NCBI GenBank assembly: GCA_013177855.1
Contig: JABLYA010000001.1
Location: 2,312,983-2,376,982, forward strand
From: Ignavibacteria bacterium
GTDB taxonomy: Bacteria > Bacteroidota > Ignavibacteria > Ch128b
DNA length: 64,000 nt
Direction of reading: 5' to 3'
Position 1 is the first letter of the stretch, and each line of letters begins with the position of its first letter. Below, piece after piece: positions 27,876 to 37,501 of this stretch. The notes under the pieces are model-generated. The model saw only the letters and a list, made by a program, of their open reading frames with translations, had not been told where the DNA came from and searched no databases. The position numbers and the translations under genes were made by a program.

Positions 27876-29242
27876 AGATTGCAATTTCTGACATAAAAAA
27901 ATTAAATGGAGTTGAAATCTTAAATAAAAATTTATTCAAAAAGATTTCTGGAATTTCTATTGATTCAAGAAAACTAAAAGTTGGAGATTTATTCTTTGCA
28001 ATTAAAGGTGAAAATTTTGATGGACACGATTTTGTAGATCAGGTAATTTCAAATGGTGCTTCAGCAGTAGTTATTGCTAAAAATTACTTTGAAAAATTTA
28101 AAGACAAAAATTATCCACTTGTGATTGTCGAAGATACAACAAAAGCACTTGGTGAGCTTGCAAGAATCTATCGCGATAAGTTCAATGTAAAAATAATTGG
28201 TTTGACTGGTTCAAACGGAAAAACAACCACCAAGGAAATGATCGCTGAAATTCTTTCAAAGAAATATAAAACATTAAAGACAGAAGGAAATCTAAATAAT
28301 AACTTTGGAGTACCTTTAAATCTATTCCGACTTGAAAAATCCCATCAAGTTGCTGTCATCGAGTTAGGGATTAATCATTTTCATGAGATGAAAACTCTGT
28401 GTGAAATTGCCAATCCCGATTTTGGAATTATCACAAATATTGGAACTGCTCATATCGAGTTTCTTAAAAGTCGAGAGGGAATTGCTGAAGAAAAAGGTCG
28501 GCTTTTTGAATATTTAATTAAAAAGAATGGATTTGGATTTGTTAACTCAGATGAAGATTTAATTAAGAAAAAAGCGAAAGGATTGAAGAGGAAATTGACA
28601 TTTGGATTTAATTCCCGTGCAGAGGTTCGTGGAAAAATTCTTTCCTTAAATAATCTTGCTCAACCGACATTAAAGATTTCTTATAGAAATAAAAGCGAAG
28701 TTATTAATCTGCCAACATTCGGAATTCATACTGCGCAAAACGCTCTTTGTGCAGCTGCAGTAGGATTAAAGTTTGGTGTCAGTCTGAAACAAATCAAATC
28801 AACACTTGAGAACTTTAAATCTTACGATAAAAGAATGCAGGTGATAGAAGTCGATGGATATACAATTATTAATGATGCTTACAATGCTAATCCTGACTCA
28901 ATGCATATGGCAATTCAAACTATGAGTGTGATGAAAGGATATTTTCAAAAACTTGCAGTTTTAGGTGATATGCTTGAGCTTGGTGAATTCTCTGAGAAAT
29001 ATCATCGTGAGCTTGCTCATTATTTGAAAGAGAATGGAATTCAGAAAGTGTTCTTCTTTGGTGATTTAACAAAGATAAGTTTTGATGAAGCTCAGAAAAT
29101 AAATCTGGATGCAAAACATTTTAATGATAAACAATCAATCGCTGATGAAATAAAAAAATCGATTCCGGAGGGAAGTCTGATACTTCTCAAAGGTTCAAGA
29201 AAAATGAAAATGGAAGAAGTCATTGAATTTTTGAAAGGTTAA
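27872..29242 (+). CDS. murF: UDP-MurNAc-tripeptide--D-Ala-D-Ala ligase
   Basis: 456 residues. It adds D-Ala-D-Ala to complete the UDP-MurNAc pentapeptide. The three Mur ligase domains are present: N-terminal ISIDSRKLKVGDLFFAIKGENFDGHDF, P-loop GLTGSNGKTTTKEM from ~110, and C-terminal DAYNANPDSMHMAI ... LAVLGDMLELGEFSEKYHREL, the murF-type signature. ATGA overlap with murE, 2-bp gap to mraY. No ddl gene lies in this cluster, so D-Ala-D-Ala must be made by an enzyme encoded elsewhere. Confidence 0.95.
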   Translation: MKIAISDIKKLNGVEILNKNLFKKISGISIDSRKLKVGDLFFAIKGENFDGHDFVDQVISNGASAVVIAKNYFEKFKDKNYPLVIVEDTTKALGELARIYRDKFNVKIIGLTGSNGKTTTKEMIAEILSKKYKTLKTEGNLNNNFGVPLNLFRLEKSHQVAVIELGINHFHEMKTLCEIANPDFGIITNIGTAHIEFLKSREGIAEEKGRLFEYLIKKNGFGFVNSDEDLIKKKAKGLKRKLTFGFNSRAEVRGKILSLNNLAQPTLKISYRNKSEVINLPTFGIHTAQNALCAAAVGLKFGVSLKQIKSTLENFKSYDKRMQVIEVDGYTIINDAYNANPDSMHMAIQTMSVMKGYFQKLAVLGDMLELGEFSEKYHRELAHYLKENGIQKVFFFGDLTKISFDEAQKINLDAKHFNDKQSIADEIKKSIPEGSLILLKGSRKMKMEEVIEFLKG

Positions 29243-29244
29243 TT

Positions 29245-30354
29245 ATGCTTTATTATCTATTTGAATTCTTAAAAAAGACTTATGACATACCAGGACTTGG
29301 AGCTTTCAAATATATCACGACAAGATCTGCCGCAGCCGCAGTTACATCACTGATTATTGCATTTTATTTTGGACCCAAAATCATTAATTGGTTAAAGAAA
29401 AATCAAATTGGAGAAGCTAAAAAGGTTGATGCTCCAAAAACTCATTGGAGCAAAGAAGGCACTCCAACTATGGGTGGGATTATCATAGTTTTAGCAATTG
29501 TCATCCCTGTAGTTTTATGGGCTGATATTTTAAGCGTTTATATCTGGATAATTTTAGGAGCAACACTATGGTTATTTGGTGTCGGTTTGCTTGATGATTA
29601 TCTCAAAGTAGTTAAGAAGTATCGTAAAGGTTTGATTGAAAGATATAAATTGATTTTGCAATTCATAATTGGATTAGCTGTTGGTCTGGCAGTTTATTTT
29701 GCACCTGAGTTTGAGCAAGTTAGAACCGAAACCACACTTCCATTTTTCAAGAATTTAAATTTAGACTTTGCAGAATTTTACATTCCAGTTGTGATATTCA
29801 TAATTATGGGCACAGCAAATGCGGTGAATTTAACCGATGGTCTTGATGGGCTCGCTGCAGGAACTGTGGCTATCTCAATGTTAACTCTTGCAATTTTCAG
29901 TTATGTTACAGGTAATGTTGTTTACAGTGATTATTTGAACATAATTTACCTCGCTGGCTCAGGTGAACTTACAATATTTTGTGCAGCTGCTGCTGGTGCG
30001 ACTTTAGGATTCTTGTGGTTCAATTCTTATCCCGCTCAAGTTTTTATGGGAGATACTGGTTCGCTCGCATTGGGCGGTGCTCTTGGAACTCTTGCAGTTC
30101 TTGTCAAAAAGGAATTGCTCCTTCCAATACTTGGTGGAATTTTCTTTGCTGAAACTCTGTCAGTAATTATTCAAAGAAGTTATTTCAAATACACGAAAAG
30201 AAAATACGGTGAAGGCAGGAGAGTTTTTAAGATGGCTCCTCTTCATCATCATTTTGAATTGCTTGGCTGGCCTGAGCCTAAAATTGTTGTTCGCTTCTAC
30301 ATCATCGCAATAATCTTAGCAATTGTAAGTCTAACAACATTCAAGATTAGATGA
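29245..30354 (+). CDS. mraY: Phospho-MurNAc-pentapeptide transferase MraY
   Basis: 369 residues, about ten transmembrane segments. It transfers phospho-MurNAc-pentapeptide to undecaprenyl phosphate, forming lipid I at the inner face of the inner membrane. Diagnostic motifs: TPTMGGIIIVLAIV, the Asp-rich GLLDDYLKVVKKYRKGL, NAVNLTDGLDGLAAG, and the HHH box LHHHFELLGWPEPKIV. Every essential Asp and the His triplet are present. Its stop overlaps murD by 4 bp. Confidence 0.97.
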   Translation: MLYYLFEFLKKTYDIPGLGAFKYITTRSAAAAVTSLIIAFYFGPKIINWLKKNQIGEAKKVDAPKTHWSKEGTPTMGGIIIVLAIVIPVVLWADILSVYIWIILGATLWLFGVGLLDDYLKVVKKYRKGLIERYKLILQFIIGLAVGLAVYFAPEFEQVRTETTLPFFKNLNLDFAEFYIPVVIFIIMGTANAVNLTDGLDGLAAGTVAISMLTLAIFSYVTGNVVYSDYLNIIYLAGSGELTIFCAAAAGATLGFLWFNSYPAQVFMGDTGSLALGGALGTLAVLVKKELLLPILGGIFFAETLSVIIQRSYFKYTKRKYGEGRRVFKMAPLHHHFELLGWPEPKIVVRFYIIAIILAIVSLTTFKIR

Positions 30355-31736
30355 TGGAAAAAAATTTAATAAATAAAAGAATATCTGTGATTGGTGCTGC
30401 AAGGAGTGGAATTGCTGCGTCGCTTCTTGCTTCTCGAAAAGGTGCAAAGGTTTTTTTGAGTGACAGCGGTTCACCAAAAATTACTGATGAAATTTTGAAT
30501 CAATTAAAATCTCTTAGTGTTGAATTTGAATTTAATGGTCATTCTGAAAGAGTTTTTAATTGTGATTTTATTATAACAAGTCCGGGTGTACCTGTTGATT
30601 CAGAAATTTTATTAAGCGCAAAGTCAAAAGGGATTCCAATTTATTCAGAACTTGAATTCGCAAGCTGGTTTGCAAAAGGAAAGATTATCGGTGTAACAGG
30701 AACAAATGGAAAAACAACAACCACTGCATTGATTTATCACATATTAAAAAATTCTGGTTTTAAAGCTTTGATTGGTGGAAATATCGGTGAGGCTTTTTCG
30801 AACATTGTTGAACAAAGTGATGATGAAACAATTTCGGTTCTCGAAATAAGCAGTTATCAGCTTGATTTAATTGATAGTTTTCATCCCAATGTTGCAATGA
30901 TATTGAACATTACTCCCGACCATCTTGATCGTTATGAGAATGATTTTTCAAAATATATTTCGTCTAAGTTCAGAATAACAAAGAATCTTGGTGAAGATGA
31001 TCTGTTTATTTATAACAAGGACGATGAAAACATTACCAGAAATTTACATAGAGGAAAATTTTTAACTCAGTCTTTCTCCGCTATTGATGTAAGTTTTGCA
31101 ACTGCTTTTCTTTCAGATGGGAAAATTTTTGTTAGAGAAAAAGACAATATTGATTTGCCAGAAGCAGCTGCAGAAAGAATAATTTTTGTAATTGATGTTA
31201 ACGAAATGCTGATAAAGGGGATTCACAATTACTACAATGCTATGGCTGCGATATTAGCCGCAAAATTCGTTGGTTGTGATTTGAAAAAAATCGCTGAAGC
31301 CTTGAAAACATTTCGAGGCGTTGAACACAGACTTGAAGTTGTAAGGGTTATAAACGGAGTTACTTACATTAATGATTCAAAAGCAACAAATGTTCAATCA
31401 ACTTACTATGCATTAAAGAGTTTTGACGCAAACATAATTTTAATACTTGGCGGACGGGAAAAGGGTAATAATTACGACGAGATAAGAGAATTAGTTAAAG
31501 AGAGAGTAAAATTAATATTCGCATTTGGCGAATCAAGTGAAAAAATCAAAAATTATTTTGAGGGATTAAAACCAGTTAACGTTTGCACAACACTTGAAGA
31601 AGTCGTGACGGAAGTAAATAGAGTCGCAAGTCCAGGTGATATAGTTTTGTTCTCACCCGCATGTAAAAGCTTTGATCAATTTAATGATTTTGAACACAGA
31701 GGAAGAACATTTAAAGATCTGGTAAATAAATTATGA
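30351..31736 (+). CDS. murD: UDP-MurNAc-L-alanine--D-glutamate ligase
   Basis: 461 residues. It adds D-glutamate to UDP-MurNAc-L-Ala. N-terminal Rossmann-like RISVIGAARSGIAASLLASRKG, P-loop GVTGTNGKTTTT from ~114, LEISSYQLD and NITPDHLDRYEND of the central domain, and C-terminal GVEHRLEVVRVINGVTYINDSKATN typical of MurD. The first two codons are ATG ATG; the first overlaps the mraY stop. 4-bp overlap with ftsW. Confidence 0.96.
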   Translation: MMEKNLINKRISVIGAARSGIAASLLASRKGAKVFLSDSGSPKITDEILNQLKSLSVEFEFNGHSERVFNCDFIITSPGVPVDSEILLSAKSKGIPIYSELEFASWFAKGKIIGVTGTNGKTTTTALIYHILKNSGFKALIGGNIGEAFSNIVEQSDDETISVLEISSYQLDLIDSFHPNVAMILNITPDHLDRYENDFSKYISSKFRITKNLGEDDLFIYNKDDENITRNLHRGKFLTQSFSAIDVSFATAFLSDGKIFVREKDNIDLPEAAAERIIFVIDVNEMLIKGIHNYYNAMAAILAAKFVGCDLKKIAEALKTFRGVEHRLEVVRVINGVTYINDSKATNVQSTYYALKSFDANIILILGGREKGNNYDEIRELVKERVKLIFAFGESSEKIKNYFEGLKPVNVCTTLEEVVTEVNRVASPGDIVLFSPACKSFDQFNDFEHRGRTFKDLVNKL

Positions 31737-32890
31737 AGCTGATTAAATCAGAGGATTTGCAAAAAGTGCTTTATGCTCTTGTTTTATTTTTGATGATATT
31801 AAGTATGGGTGTAGTGTATTCTGCCAGTGCACGTTATTCTGAAATTCTTTCTGCAAAAAATGATGCCCATGATCTGGCTCTAAGACATGCTTCAAGAATT
31901 GTTTTTGCTCTAATTACAATGATGGTGGTTGCAAAAGTCCCATACAAAAAATGGAAAGATTATACTTTTTATTTTATGATAATTTCAGTTATTCTCTTGG
32001 TGGCTGTAATATTTTGGGGAACTGAGAAAAAAGGAGCAATTCGCGCACTTAATTTAAAATTATTTGAATTGCAGCCATCTTTTCTTGCATTACTTACGTT
32101 GATACTTCACTTTGCTAATCTTATCGAGAAAAAAGGTGAGAGAATTAGAGATTTCAAAACTGGATTTTTACCAATGATCTGCTGGATTGGTGCAATTGCA
32201 TTTTTAATTTTTCTTCAACCAAATTTTTCACAGGGAATGGTCATAATCTTCGTTGGACTTAGTCTGATGTTTATAGGTGGAGCAAACTTGAAACATATTT
32301 TATTCACAATTTTGGGTGCTCTTCCATTCTTAACCGTATATGTCTTTTCGGCTGAATATAGATATCAAAGAATTATGACTTATATAGAAAGAATTTTTAA
32401 TTCATCATTAACTGATCCTGATCCACAAGTACGTTATTCAATTTATGCAATTGGTTCTGGTGGACTTTTTGGAGTTGGAATGGGAAACAGCCGCTATAGA
32501 GAACTATTCATTCCTGAGGCGCATACTGATTTTATCTTCTCAATTTTTGCAGAAGAATTCGGCTTTATCGGTTCTATGATTTTGCTTACCGTTTATATGT
32601 TGATCTTCTTTATTGGAATCTTAATGATCAAAAGATTACAGGATAATTACACAAAGATGGTTACAGCTGGAATTATGATTTCTCTTCTTGTATATGTTTT
32701 TGCAAATACTCTTGTCGTAGTCGGTGTTTTGCCGACAACTGGATTGCCTTTACCTTTTATGAGTTTTGGTGGTTCTTCGCTGGTAATTTTCGCTATAGCG
32801 ATGGGAATTGTATTAAACTTTGCATCGACATTGAGAAATGAACCGAAAACGAATTTTGAACCATTTACTTATCGACCTGAAATAAGATGA
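31733..32890 (+). CDS. ftsW: Septal peptidoglycan polymerase FtsW (SEDS family)
   Basis: 385 residues with about ten transmembrane helices. It polymerises lipid II at the septum together with the FtsI-type transpeptidase encoded upstream. SEDS signatures are LQPNFSQGMVIIFVGLSLMF, the periplasmic loop YRYQRIMTYIERIF ... DPQVRYSIYAIGSGGLFG, the catalytic-region EAHTDFIFSIFAEEFGFIG and the final GLPLPFMSFGGSSL. Lies between murD and murG with 4-bp overlaps on both sides. Confidence 0.95.
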   Translation: MKLIKSEDLQKVLYALVLFLMILSMGVVYSASARYSEILSAKNDAHDLALRHASRIVFALITMMVVAKVPYKKWKDYTFYFMIISVILLVAVIFWGTEKKGAIRALNLKLFELQPSFLALLTLILHFANLIEKKGERIRDFKTGFLPMICWIGAIAFLIFLQPNFSQGMVIIFVGLSLMFIGGANLKHILFTILGALPFLTVYVFSAEYRYQRIMTYIERIFNSSLTDPDPQVRYSIYAIGSGGLFGVGMGNSRYRELFIPEAHTDFIFSIFAEEFGFIGSMILLTVYMLIFFIGILMIKRLQDNYTKMVTAGIMISLLVYVFANTLVVVGVLPTTGLPLPFMSFGGSSLVIFAIAMGIVLNFASTLRNEPKTNFEPFTYRPEIR

Positions 32891-33990
32891 AAAACAAAAT
32901 TTCAAAATATAAAATCTTGATTGCGGCTGGTGGAACCGGCGGTCATCTTTTTCCGGCCATTGCAATTGCTGAAGAAATAAAATCATTGATCCTGGACGCA
33001 GACATTTTGTTTGTCGGAACAAAGAAAAGAATGGAAAAAGAAATAATACCAAAGCTTGGATTTAAATTTTCAGGCACTTCGATTATTGGTTTGCCAAGAA
33101 AAGTGGGTTTTAGATTAATTGGTTTCATATTCAGTTTAATCATTGCATTTTTCGAAGCATTGGTCAGTGTGCTGAAATTTAAACCAAAAGTCGCATTAGG
33201 AACTGGGAGTTATATTTCTGTTCCGCCTTTACTTGCATCAAAAGTTTTTGGTGCAAAGATATTTTTAGTTGAGTCTAATAGTTTTCCCGGCGTTGCGACA
33301 AAGTTCCTGGCTCCAATTGCAAATGAAATTTATTTATCATTTGAGCAAAGCAAAAAATATTTTAAAGATACTTCGAAATTAGTTGTCACCGGTACTCCAG
33401 TCAGAAAAAAATTATTCGAACGCGATAGAAAGAAAGCAGCTGAATATTTCAACTTGTCTGAAAATTTAAAGACTATTGTCGTTATTGGCGGAAGTCTTGG
33501 TGCAAGAAGTATTAATGAAAAAATAAAAGAAATCTATCCTGAACTTTCCAGAAATTATCAATTAATATGGCAGACGGGAAAAAAGGATTTTGACATTTAT
33601 AAAAATCTTGAAAAAAATGAACGGGTTGTTATTACTCCATTTATTGATCGAATGGATTATGCTTATTCAATTTGTGATCTCTTGATTTCGCGTTCGGGTG
33701 CATCAACTATTTCCGAAATTATTGCTCAGGGAATTCCAGCGATTTTGATTCCTTCGCCAAATGTGACTGAGAACCATCAATACTACAATGCTCTAGAACT
33801 GGTTGAAAGCAACGCAGCTGAACTTCACCTCGACAATGAGTCGTCTGAAAGTTTGTTAAAGAAAATTTTGTTTTTAATGGAAAATGAGACTCGTTTGCAG
33901 GAGCTTTCTAATAACGCTAAAGGTCTCTTTAAAATTGATGCATCAAAAGTAATAGCTGAAAGAATTTTAAAATATCTGAATGAGAAATGA
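32887..33990 (+). CDS. murG: Lipid II synthase MurG (GlcNAc transferase)
   Basis: 367 residues. Peripheral inner-membrane GT28 enzyme converting lipid I to lipid II with UDP-GlcNAc. Motifs are the N-terminal G-loop AAGGTGGHLFPAIAIAEE, the second G-loop GGSLGARSIN, and the donor-binding RSGASTISEIIAQGIPAILIP. A hydrophobic patch VGFRLIGFIFSLIIAFFEAL serves for membrane contact. Full length. ATGA overlaps with ftsW and with the small PH-like gene downstream. Confidence 0.96.
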   Translation: MKNKISKYKILIAAGGTGGHLFPAIAIAEEIKSLILDADILFVGTKKRMEKEIIPKLGFKFSGTSIIGLPRKVGFRLIGFIFSLIIAFFEALVSVLKFKPKVALGTGSYISVPPLLASKVFGAKIFLVESNSFPGVATKFLAPIANEIYLSFEQSKKYFKDTSKLVVTGTPVRKKLFERDRKKAAEYFNLSENLKTIVVIGGSLGARSINEKIKEIYPELSRNYQLIWQTGKKDFDIYKNLEKNERVVITPFIDRMDYAYSICDLLISRSGASTISEIIAQGIPAILIPSPNVTENHQYYNALELVESNAAELHLDNESSESLLKKILFLMENETRLQELSNNAKGLFKIDASKVIAERILKYLNEK

Positions 33991-34469
33991 ACAGAAAAGT
34001 TTTTAAATACAATATGACTTTATATTATCAATCGCTTGCTGTGTATTTCTTTACTCTTGTGATTTACATTTTACTCAGGCTTCAGTTTACTGATTTTAGC
34101 TGGGAAAAGATTACTCACGACTCAATATTTTATCTCTTTGTTATAATTCTGCTTTATGTTCTGTTAACAATGATTTATTATCTGATAAAAAAGAAAGAGA
34201 TAATACTCCAAGAGGATAAACTAATCATTTCGACAAAGTTCAAGAGAATTGAAATTCCGTTTGAGAAAATAGAATCAATAAAAATTAAAAGAGAGCATCG
34301 CTTTCATCTTTCAGGATTATTGAGATCAGTAAGAATTAAGATGAAAAATGGAATTAAAAAATCATTTGTAATTCGTCCGTTCGATTACGAAAACGACGAA
34401 GAATTATTAAGTGAGTTATTAAAAATTCGTGACTCAATTCAAAAATCTAAAGAGGTTGCAAATGCTTAG
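33987..34469 (+). CDS. Two-TM protein with PH-like (YdbS/bPH-type) domain, inserted between murG and murC
   Basis: 160 residues: two transmembrane helices (about 15-35 and 48-66), then a basic cytoplasmic domain. That domain reads EIILQEDKLIISTKFKRIEIPFEKIESIKIKREHRF ... VRIKMKNGIKKSFVIRPFDYENDEELLSELLKI. The strand pattern 'DKLII...RIEIPFEKIESIKI' looks like bacterial PH domains (bPH2/YdbS type). It overlaps murG by 4 bp and murC by 8 bp, so it is translated with them. No mur/fts gene normally occupies this slot, and no enzyme motif is visible. A role in membrane recruitment of the wall machinery is possible but unproven. Confidence 0.6.
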   Translation: MNRKVFKYNMTLYYQSLAVYFFTLVIYILLRLQFTDFSWEKITHDSIFYLFVIILLYVLLTMIYYLIKKKEIILQEDKLIISTKFKRIEIPFEKIESIKIKREHRFHLSGLLRSVRIKMKNGIKKSFVIRPFDYENDEELLSELLKIRDSIQKSKEVANA

Positions 34470-35841
34470 AAATTTTAGAAAAGTTCATATGATTGGAATT
34501 GGCGGAATTGGGATGAGCGGTATCGCAGAAGTTTTACTTGCGATGAATTTTAAAGTCTCCGGTTCAGACAGAAGTTTAAGTGAAATTACAGATCGACTTG
34601 TTTCACTCGGTGCTGAAATTTATGAAGGACATCGAGCAGAAAATTTGAAAGATGCTGACGTTGTTGTCTATTCATCTGCCGTAACGATGGATAATGTTGA
34701 AATTCAAGAAGCATTAAAAAGAAAAATTCCGGTTATTAAAAGATCTGAAATGCTTGCTGAATTAATGAGATTGAAATATGGAATTGGTATCGCTGGTACT
34801 CACGGAAAAACAACAACGACATCTATGGTTGGACTCGTGATGCTCGAAGCAGGATTTGATCCAACTGTCATAGTTGGCGGAAAATTAAGTGGACTTGGTG
34901 GAACTAATGCACGACTTGGCAAGGGTGAATTTATTGTTGTTGAAGCTGATGAATTCGATCGAAGCTTTTTGCAATTAACTCCAGTAATTGCTGCAATCAC
35001 AACTCTTGAAAAAGAACATCTGGATATTTACAAAGATCTTGACGATATCAAAGCTGCATTTGTTGAATTCGCAAACAAAGTCCCATTCTATGGTTTTGTT
35101 GTTCTCTGTCTCGATGAGGAAGGTTTAAGAGAAATTCTTCCTCAGATAAATAGAAAAGTCATTACTTATGGGTTGAGTGCCCAGGCGGATATACGTGCTT
35201 ATGATATTTCGTTTTTTGAGACTTATTCGAAATTCAAAGTAAGATATAAAGGGGAGACACTCGGTGAAATTGAATTAAATGTTCCAGGAATTCACAATGT
35301 AAAAAATTCTCTTGTTGCAGTAACAATTGCAAAGGAACTTGGAGTTGATTTTGAAACAATAAAATTGGCATTGAAAAAGTTTACTGGTGTTTATCGTCGA
35401 TTTGAAATAAAAGCAGATATAAATAACATTTTAGTAATTGATGACTATGCCCATCATCCAACAGAAGTTGCTGCAACACTTTCAGCGATTCGAACTGGAT
35501 GGGATAGAAGAGTAGTTGCTGTTTTTCAACCGCATCTTTACACAAGAACTCGAGATTTTTATCAAGACTTTGCTAAGGCTTTTCTTGATTCGGATGTTTT
35601 CATTTGTACAGATGTTTATCCTGCACGGGAAATTCCAATTCAGGGAATTAGTGGAAAACTCATAACCGATGCAGCAGAAAAGTTTGGTCATAAGAATGTG
35701 ATTTATATTCCTGATAAAAAAGAAATTCCTGATCGCTTATTGCAAATTGTTGAACCTGGCGATGTTGTTGTAACAATGGGCGCAGGTGATATATGGAAAT
35801 TTGGAGAAGAATTTATCAATAAACTGAAGAGTAACTCATAA
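34462..35841 (+). CDS. murC: UDP-N-acetylmuramate--L-alanine ligase
   Basis: About 459 residues from ATG at 34462, nine bases after AAAGAGG; an in-frame GTG at 34429 lacks a ribosome site. It adds L-Ala to UDP-MurNAc. Signatures: KVHMIGIGGIGMSGIAEVLL, P-loop GTHGKTTTTSM around residue 112, EADEFDRSFLQLTP, DDYAHHPTEVAATL, and FQPHLYTRTRDFYQDFAKAF of the C-terminal domain. It overlaps the PH-like gene by 8 bp; murB follows after 1 bp. Confidence 0.96.
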   Translation: MLRNFRKVHMIGIGGIGMSGIAEVLLAMNFKVSGSDRSLSEITDRLVSLGAEIYEGHRAENLKDADVVVYSSAVTMDNVEIQEALKRKIPVIKRSEMLAELMRLKYGIGIAGTHGKTTTTSMVGLVMLEAGFDPTVIVGGKLSGLGGTNARLGKGEFIVVEADEFDRSFLQLTPVIAAITTLEKEHLDIYKDLDDIKAAFVEFANKVPFYGFVVLCLDEEGLREILPQINRKVITYGLSAQADIRAYDISFFETYSKFKVRYKGETLGEIELNVPGIHNVKNSLVAVTIAKELGVDFETIKLALKKFTGVYRRFEIKADINNILVIDDYAHHPTEVAATLSAIRTGWDRRVVAVFQPHLYTRTRDFYQDFAKAFLDSDVFICTDVYPAREIPIQGISGKLITDAAEKFGHKNVIYIPDKKEIPDRLLQIVEPGDVVVTMGAGDIWKFGEEFINKLKSNS

Positions 35842-35842
35842 T

Positions 35843-36757
35843 ATGTTTTCGGTCGAGAAAGTAAAAGAATTTTTCAAAGGTAATATTTCAATCAGTGAGC
35901 CGCTGAGCAGGTTTACTACTTTTAGAATCGGTGGTCCTGCTGATTATTATCTCGAACCGAAAGATCGTGACGACTTGTTGAAGCTCATCAAGTATTTAAA
36001 AGAAATTAATTATCCATATATCATCATTGGAAATGGAAGCAACATTTTAATAAGCGATGACGGAATTCGTGGTGCTGCAATCAATTTAGAATTTGGATTT
36101 ACAAAAATTGAAGTAATGAAAAACAAAGTCTTTGCAGAAGCGGGTATTCGTTTATCAAAATTGGTTGATGTTTGTATTGAACATTCTTTGGTTGGAATTG
36201 AAAACTTAGCAGGAATTCCTGGAACTCTTGGCGGCGCAATATTAATGAATGCGGGTGCTTACGGCGGAGAAATTTCAGACTATATTAAAGTAGTTGAAAT
36301 TCTGGATGGAACTGAAATTAAATTTCTCAAAAAAGAAGAATGCGGTTTCTCTTATCGGAAATCCAATCTGGAAGGAAAAATCATTCTATCAGCCGAATTC
36401 GAATTACCTTTTGGAGATAAAACAAAAGCTAAAGAAAGAAGAAAGGAATTATTGCTTAAAAGAAATCAAAGTCAACCTGTTGAGCTGCCGAATGCAGGAA
36501 GCATCTTTAAAAATCCGTCGGGAGATTATGCAGCAAGATTAATTGAACAAGCAGGATTAAAGGGATTGACGATTGGCGGTGCAAAAGTTTCGGAAAAGCA
36601 TGCAAACTTTATTGTCAATTTTAATAACGCTTCTGCAAATGATGTATTAGAATTAATGAAAATAATTCAGCAGACAGTCTTTCAAAAATTTGGAATAATG
36701 CTTGAGCCAGAAATTAAAATGATTGGTTTTGATAAAGACAGGGTAAAAGTTCAATGA
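35843..36757 (+). CDS. murB: UDP-N-acetylenolpyruvoylglucosamine reductase
   Basis: 304 residues. Flavoenzyme reducing UDP-GlcNAc-enolpyruvate to UDP-MurNAc with NADPH. FAD-binding NGSNILISDDGIRGAAI, GIENLAGIPGTLGGAILMNAGAYGGEISD, catalytic-region FSYRKSNLEGK, and QPVELPNAGSIFKNPSGDYAARLIEQAGLKG with the catalytic Ser in GSIFKNP. The short form without the extra Tyr loop corresponds to the type II MurB. ATGA overlap with ftsQ. Confidence 0.95.
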   Translation: MFSVEKVKEFFKGNISISEPLSRFTTFRIGGPADYYLEPKDRDDLLKLIKYLKEINYPYIIIGNGSNILISDDGIRGAAINLEFGFTKIEVMKNKVFAEAGIRLSKLVDVCIEHSLVGIENLAGIPGTLGGAILMNAGAYGGEISDYIKVVEILDGTEIKFLKKEECGFSYRKSNLEGKIILSAEFELPFGDKTKAKERRKELLLKRNQSQPVELPNAGSIFKNPSGDYAARLIEQAGLKGLTIGGAKVSEKHANFIVNFNNASANDVLELMKIIQQTVFQKFGIMLEPEIKMIGFDKDRVKVQ

Positions 36758-37500
36758 AGAAGTTTGGACTTTACATATTCTCGATATTATATGTTGCGCT
36801 AATCATATTCCTGATAATTCTTGCAAAAAAATATGAACCAAAATATCGAGTTGAAAATCTGGTAATCGTTAATAATAAAATTGTTCCAGTAGAGGTCTTA
36901 CTTGATTTTATTAAAATTAAAGATAAGGAAACATTGAAAGAACTAACTGCAGAGATGATTCTGGATCGAATTGAAAAATATCCCTATGTCAAGGATGTTG
37001 AAGGAATGTTTATTGATACAATTACATATTTAGTTAAGATTAAAGAAGTTGAACCGTTTTTTATAGCTGTTACAAATCTTGGAAATTTTGTGGTGACCAG
37101 AGAAAACAAAATTTTACCTGAAGATCCTCGTCTGAAAATTCTTGATTTACCAGTCTTAACTGTTTCAAATAAACTAAATGCTAACGACGTGAATTCTAAA
37201 AATGAAAATTTCTTAGTCGGATTCAAATCATTTAGTAACATTTATAAAACTGATAAAGCATTGTTTGAGATAATTTCGGAAATGAATATTGATAACGAAA
37301 AGAAATTGAGTTTGTATTTAACGAAACCTAAAGGAAAAATAATTGCTGGAAATGAAGTTGATAAATCTATTGCACTTTATCTTTCTGAATTCTGGAGACA
37401 GATCATATTAAATGCACCAGATGTTAATTACGATTACATCGATTTAAGATTTAAAGATCAAATAGTTGTTAAACATTCGAATAATTCCAGAACGAGTTGA
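36754..37500 (+). CDS. ftsQ: Cell division protein FtsQ-like (POTRA)
   Basis: 248 residues with a single N-terminal transmembrane helix (KFGLYIFSILYVALIIFLIILA). A POTRA-like domain follows (YRVENLVIVNNKIVPVEVLLDFIKIK ... ILDRIEKYPYVKDVEGM), then an FtsQ-type beta domain (VKIKEVEPFFIAV, ILPEDPRLKILDLPVLT) and a final NYDYIDLRFKDQIVVK resembling the FtsQ/DivIB 'iDlR..' ending. It scaffolds FtsB/FtsL in the periplasm. The name rests on topology, the YPYVKDV and IDLR motifs, and its place before ftsA. ftsA begins 1 bp after the stop. Confidence 0.85.
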   Translation: MKKFGLYIFSILYVALIIFLIILAKKYEPKYRVENLVIVNNKIVPVEVLLDFIKIKDKETLKELTAEMILDRIEKYPYVKDVEGMFIDTITYLVKIKEVEPFFIAVTNLGNFVVTRENKILPEDPRLKILDLPVLTVSNKLNANDVNSKNENFLVGFKSFSNIYKTDKALFEIISEMNIDNEKKLSLYLTKPKGKIIAGNEVDKSIALYLSEFWRQIILNAPDVNYDYIDLRFKDQIVVKHSNNSRTS

Positions 37501-37501
37501 T

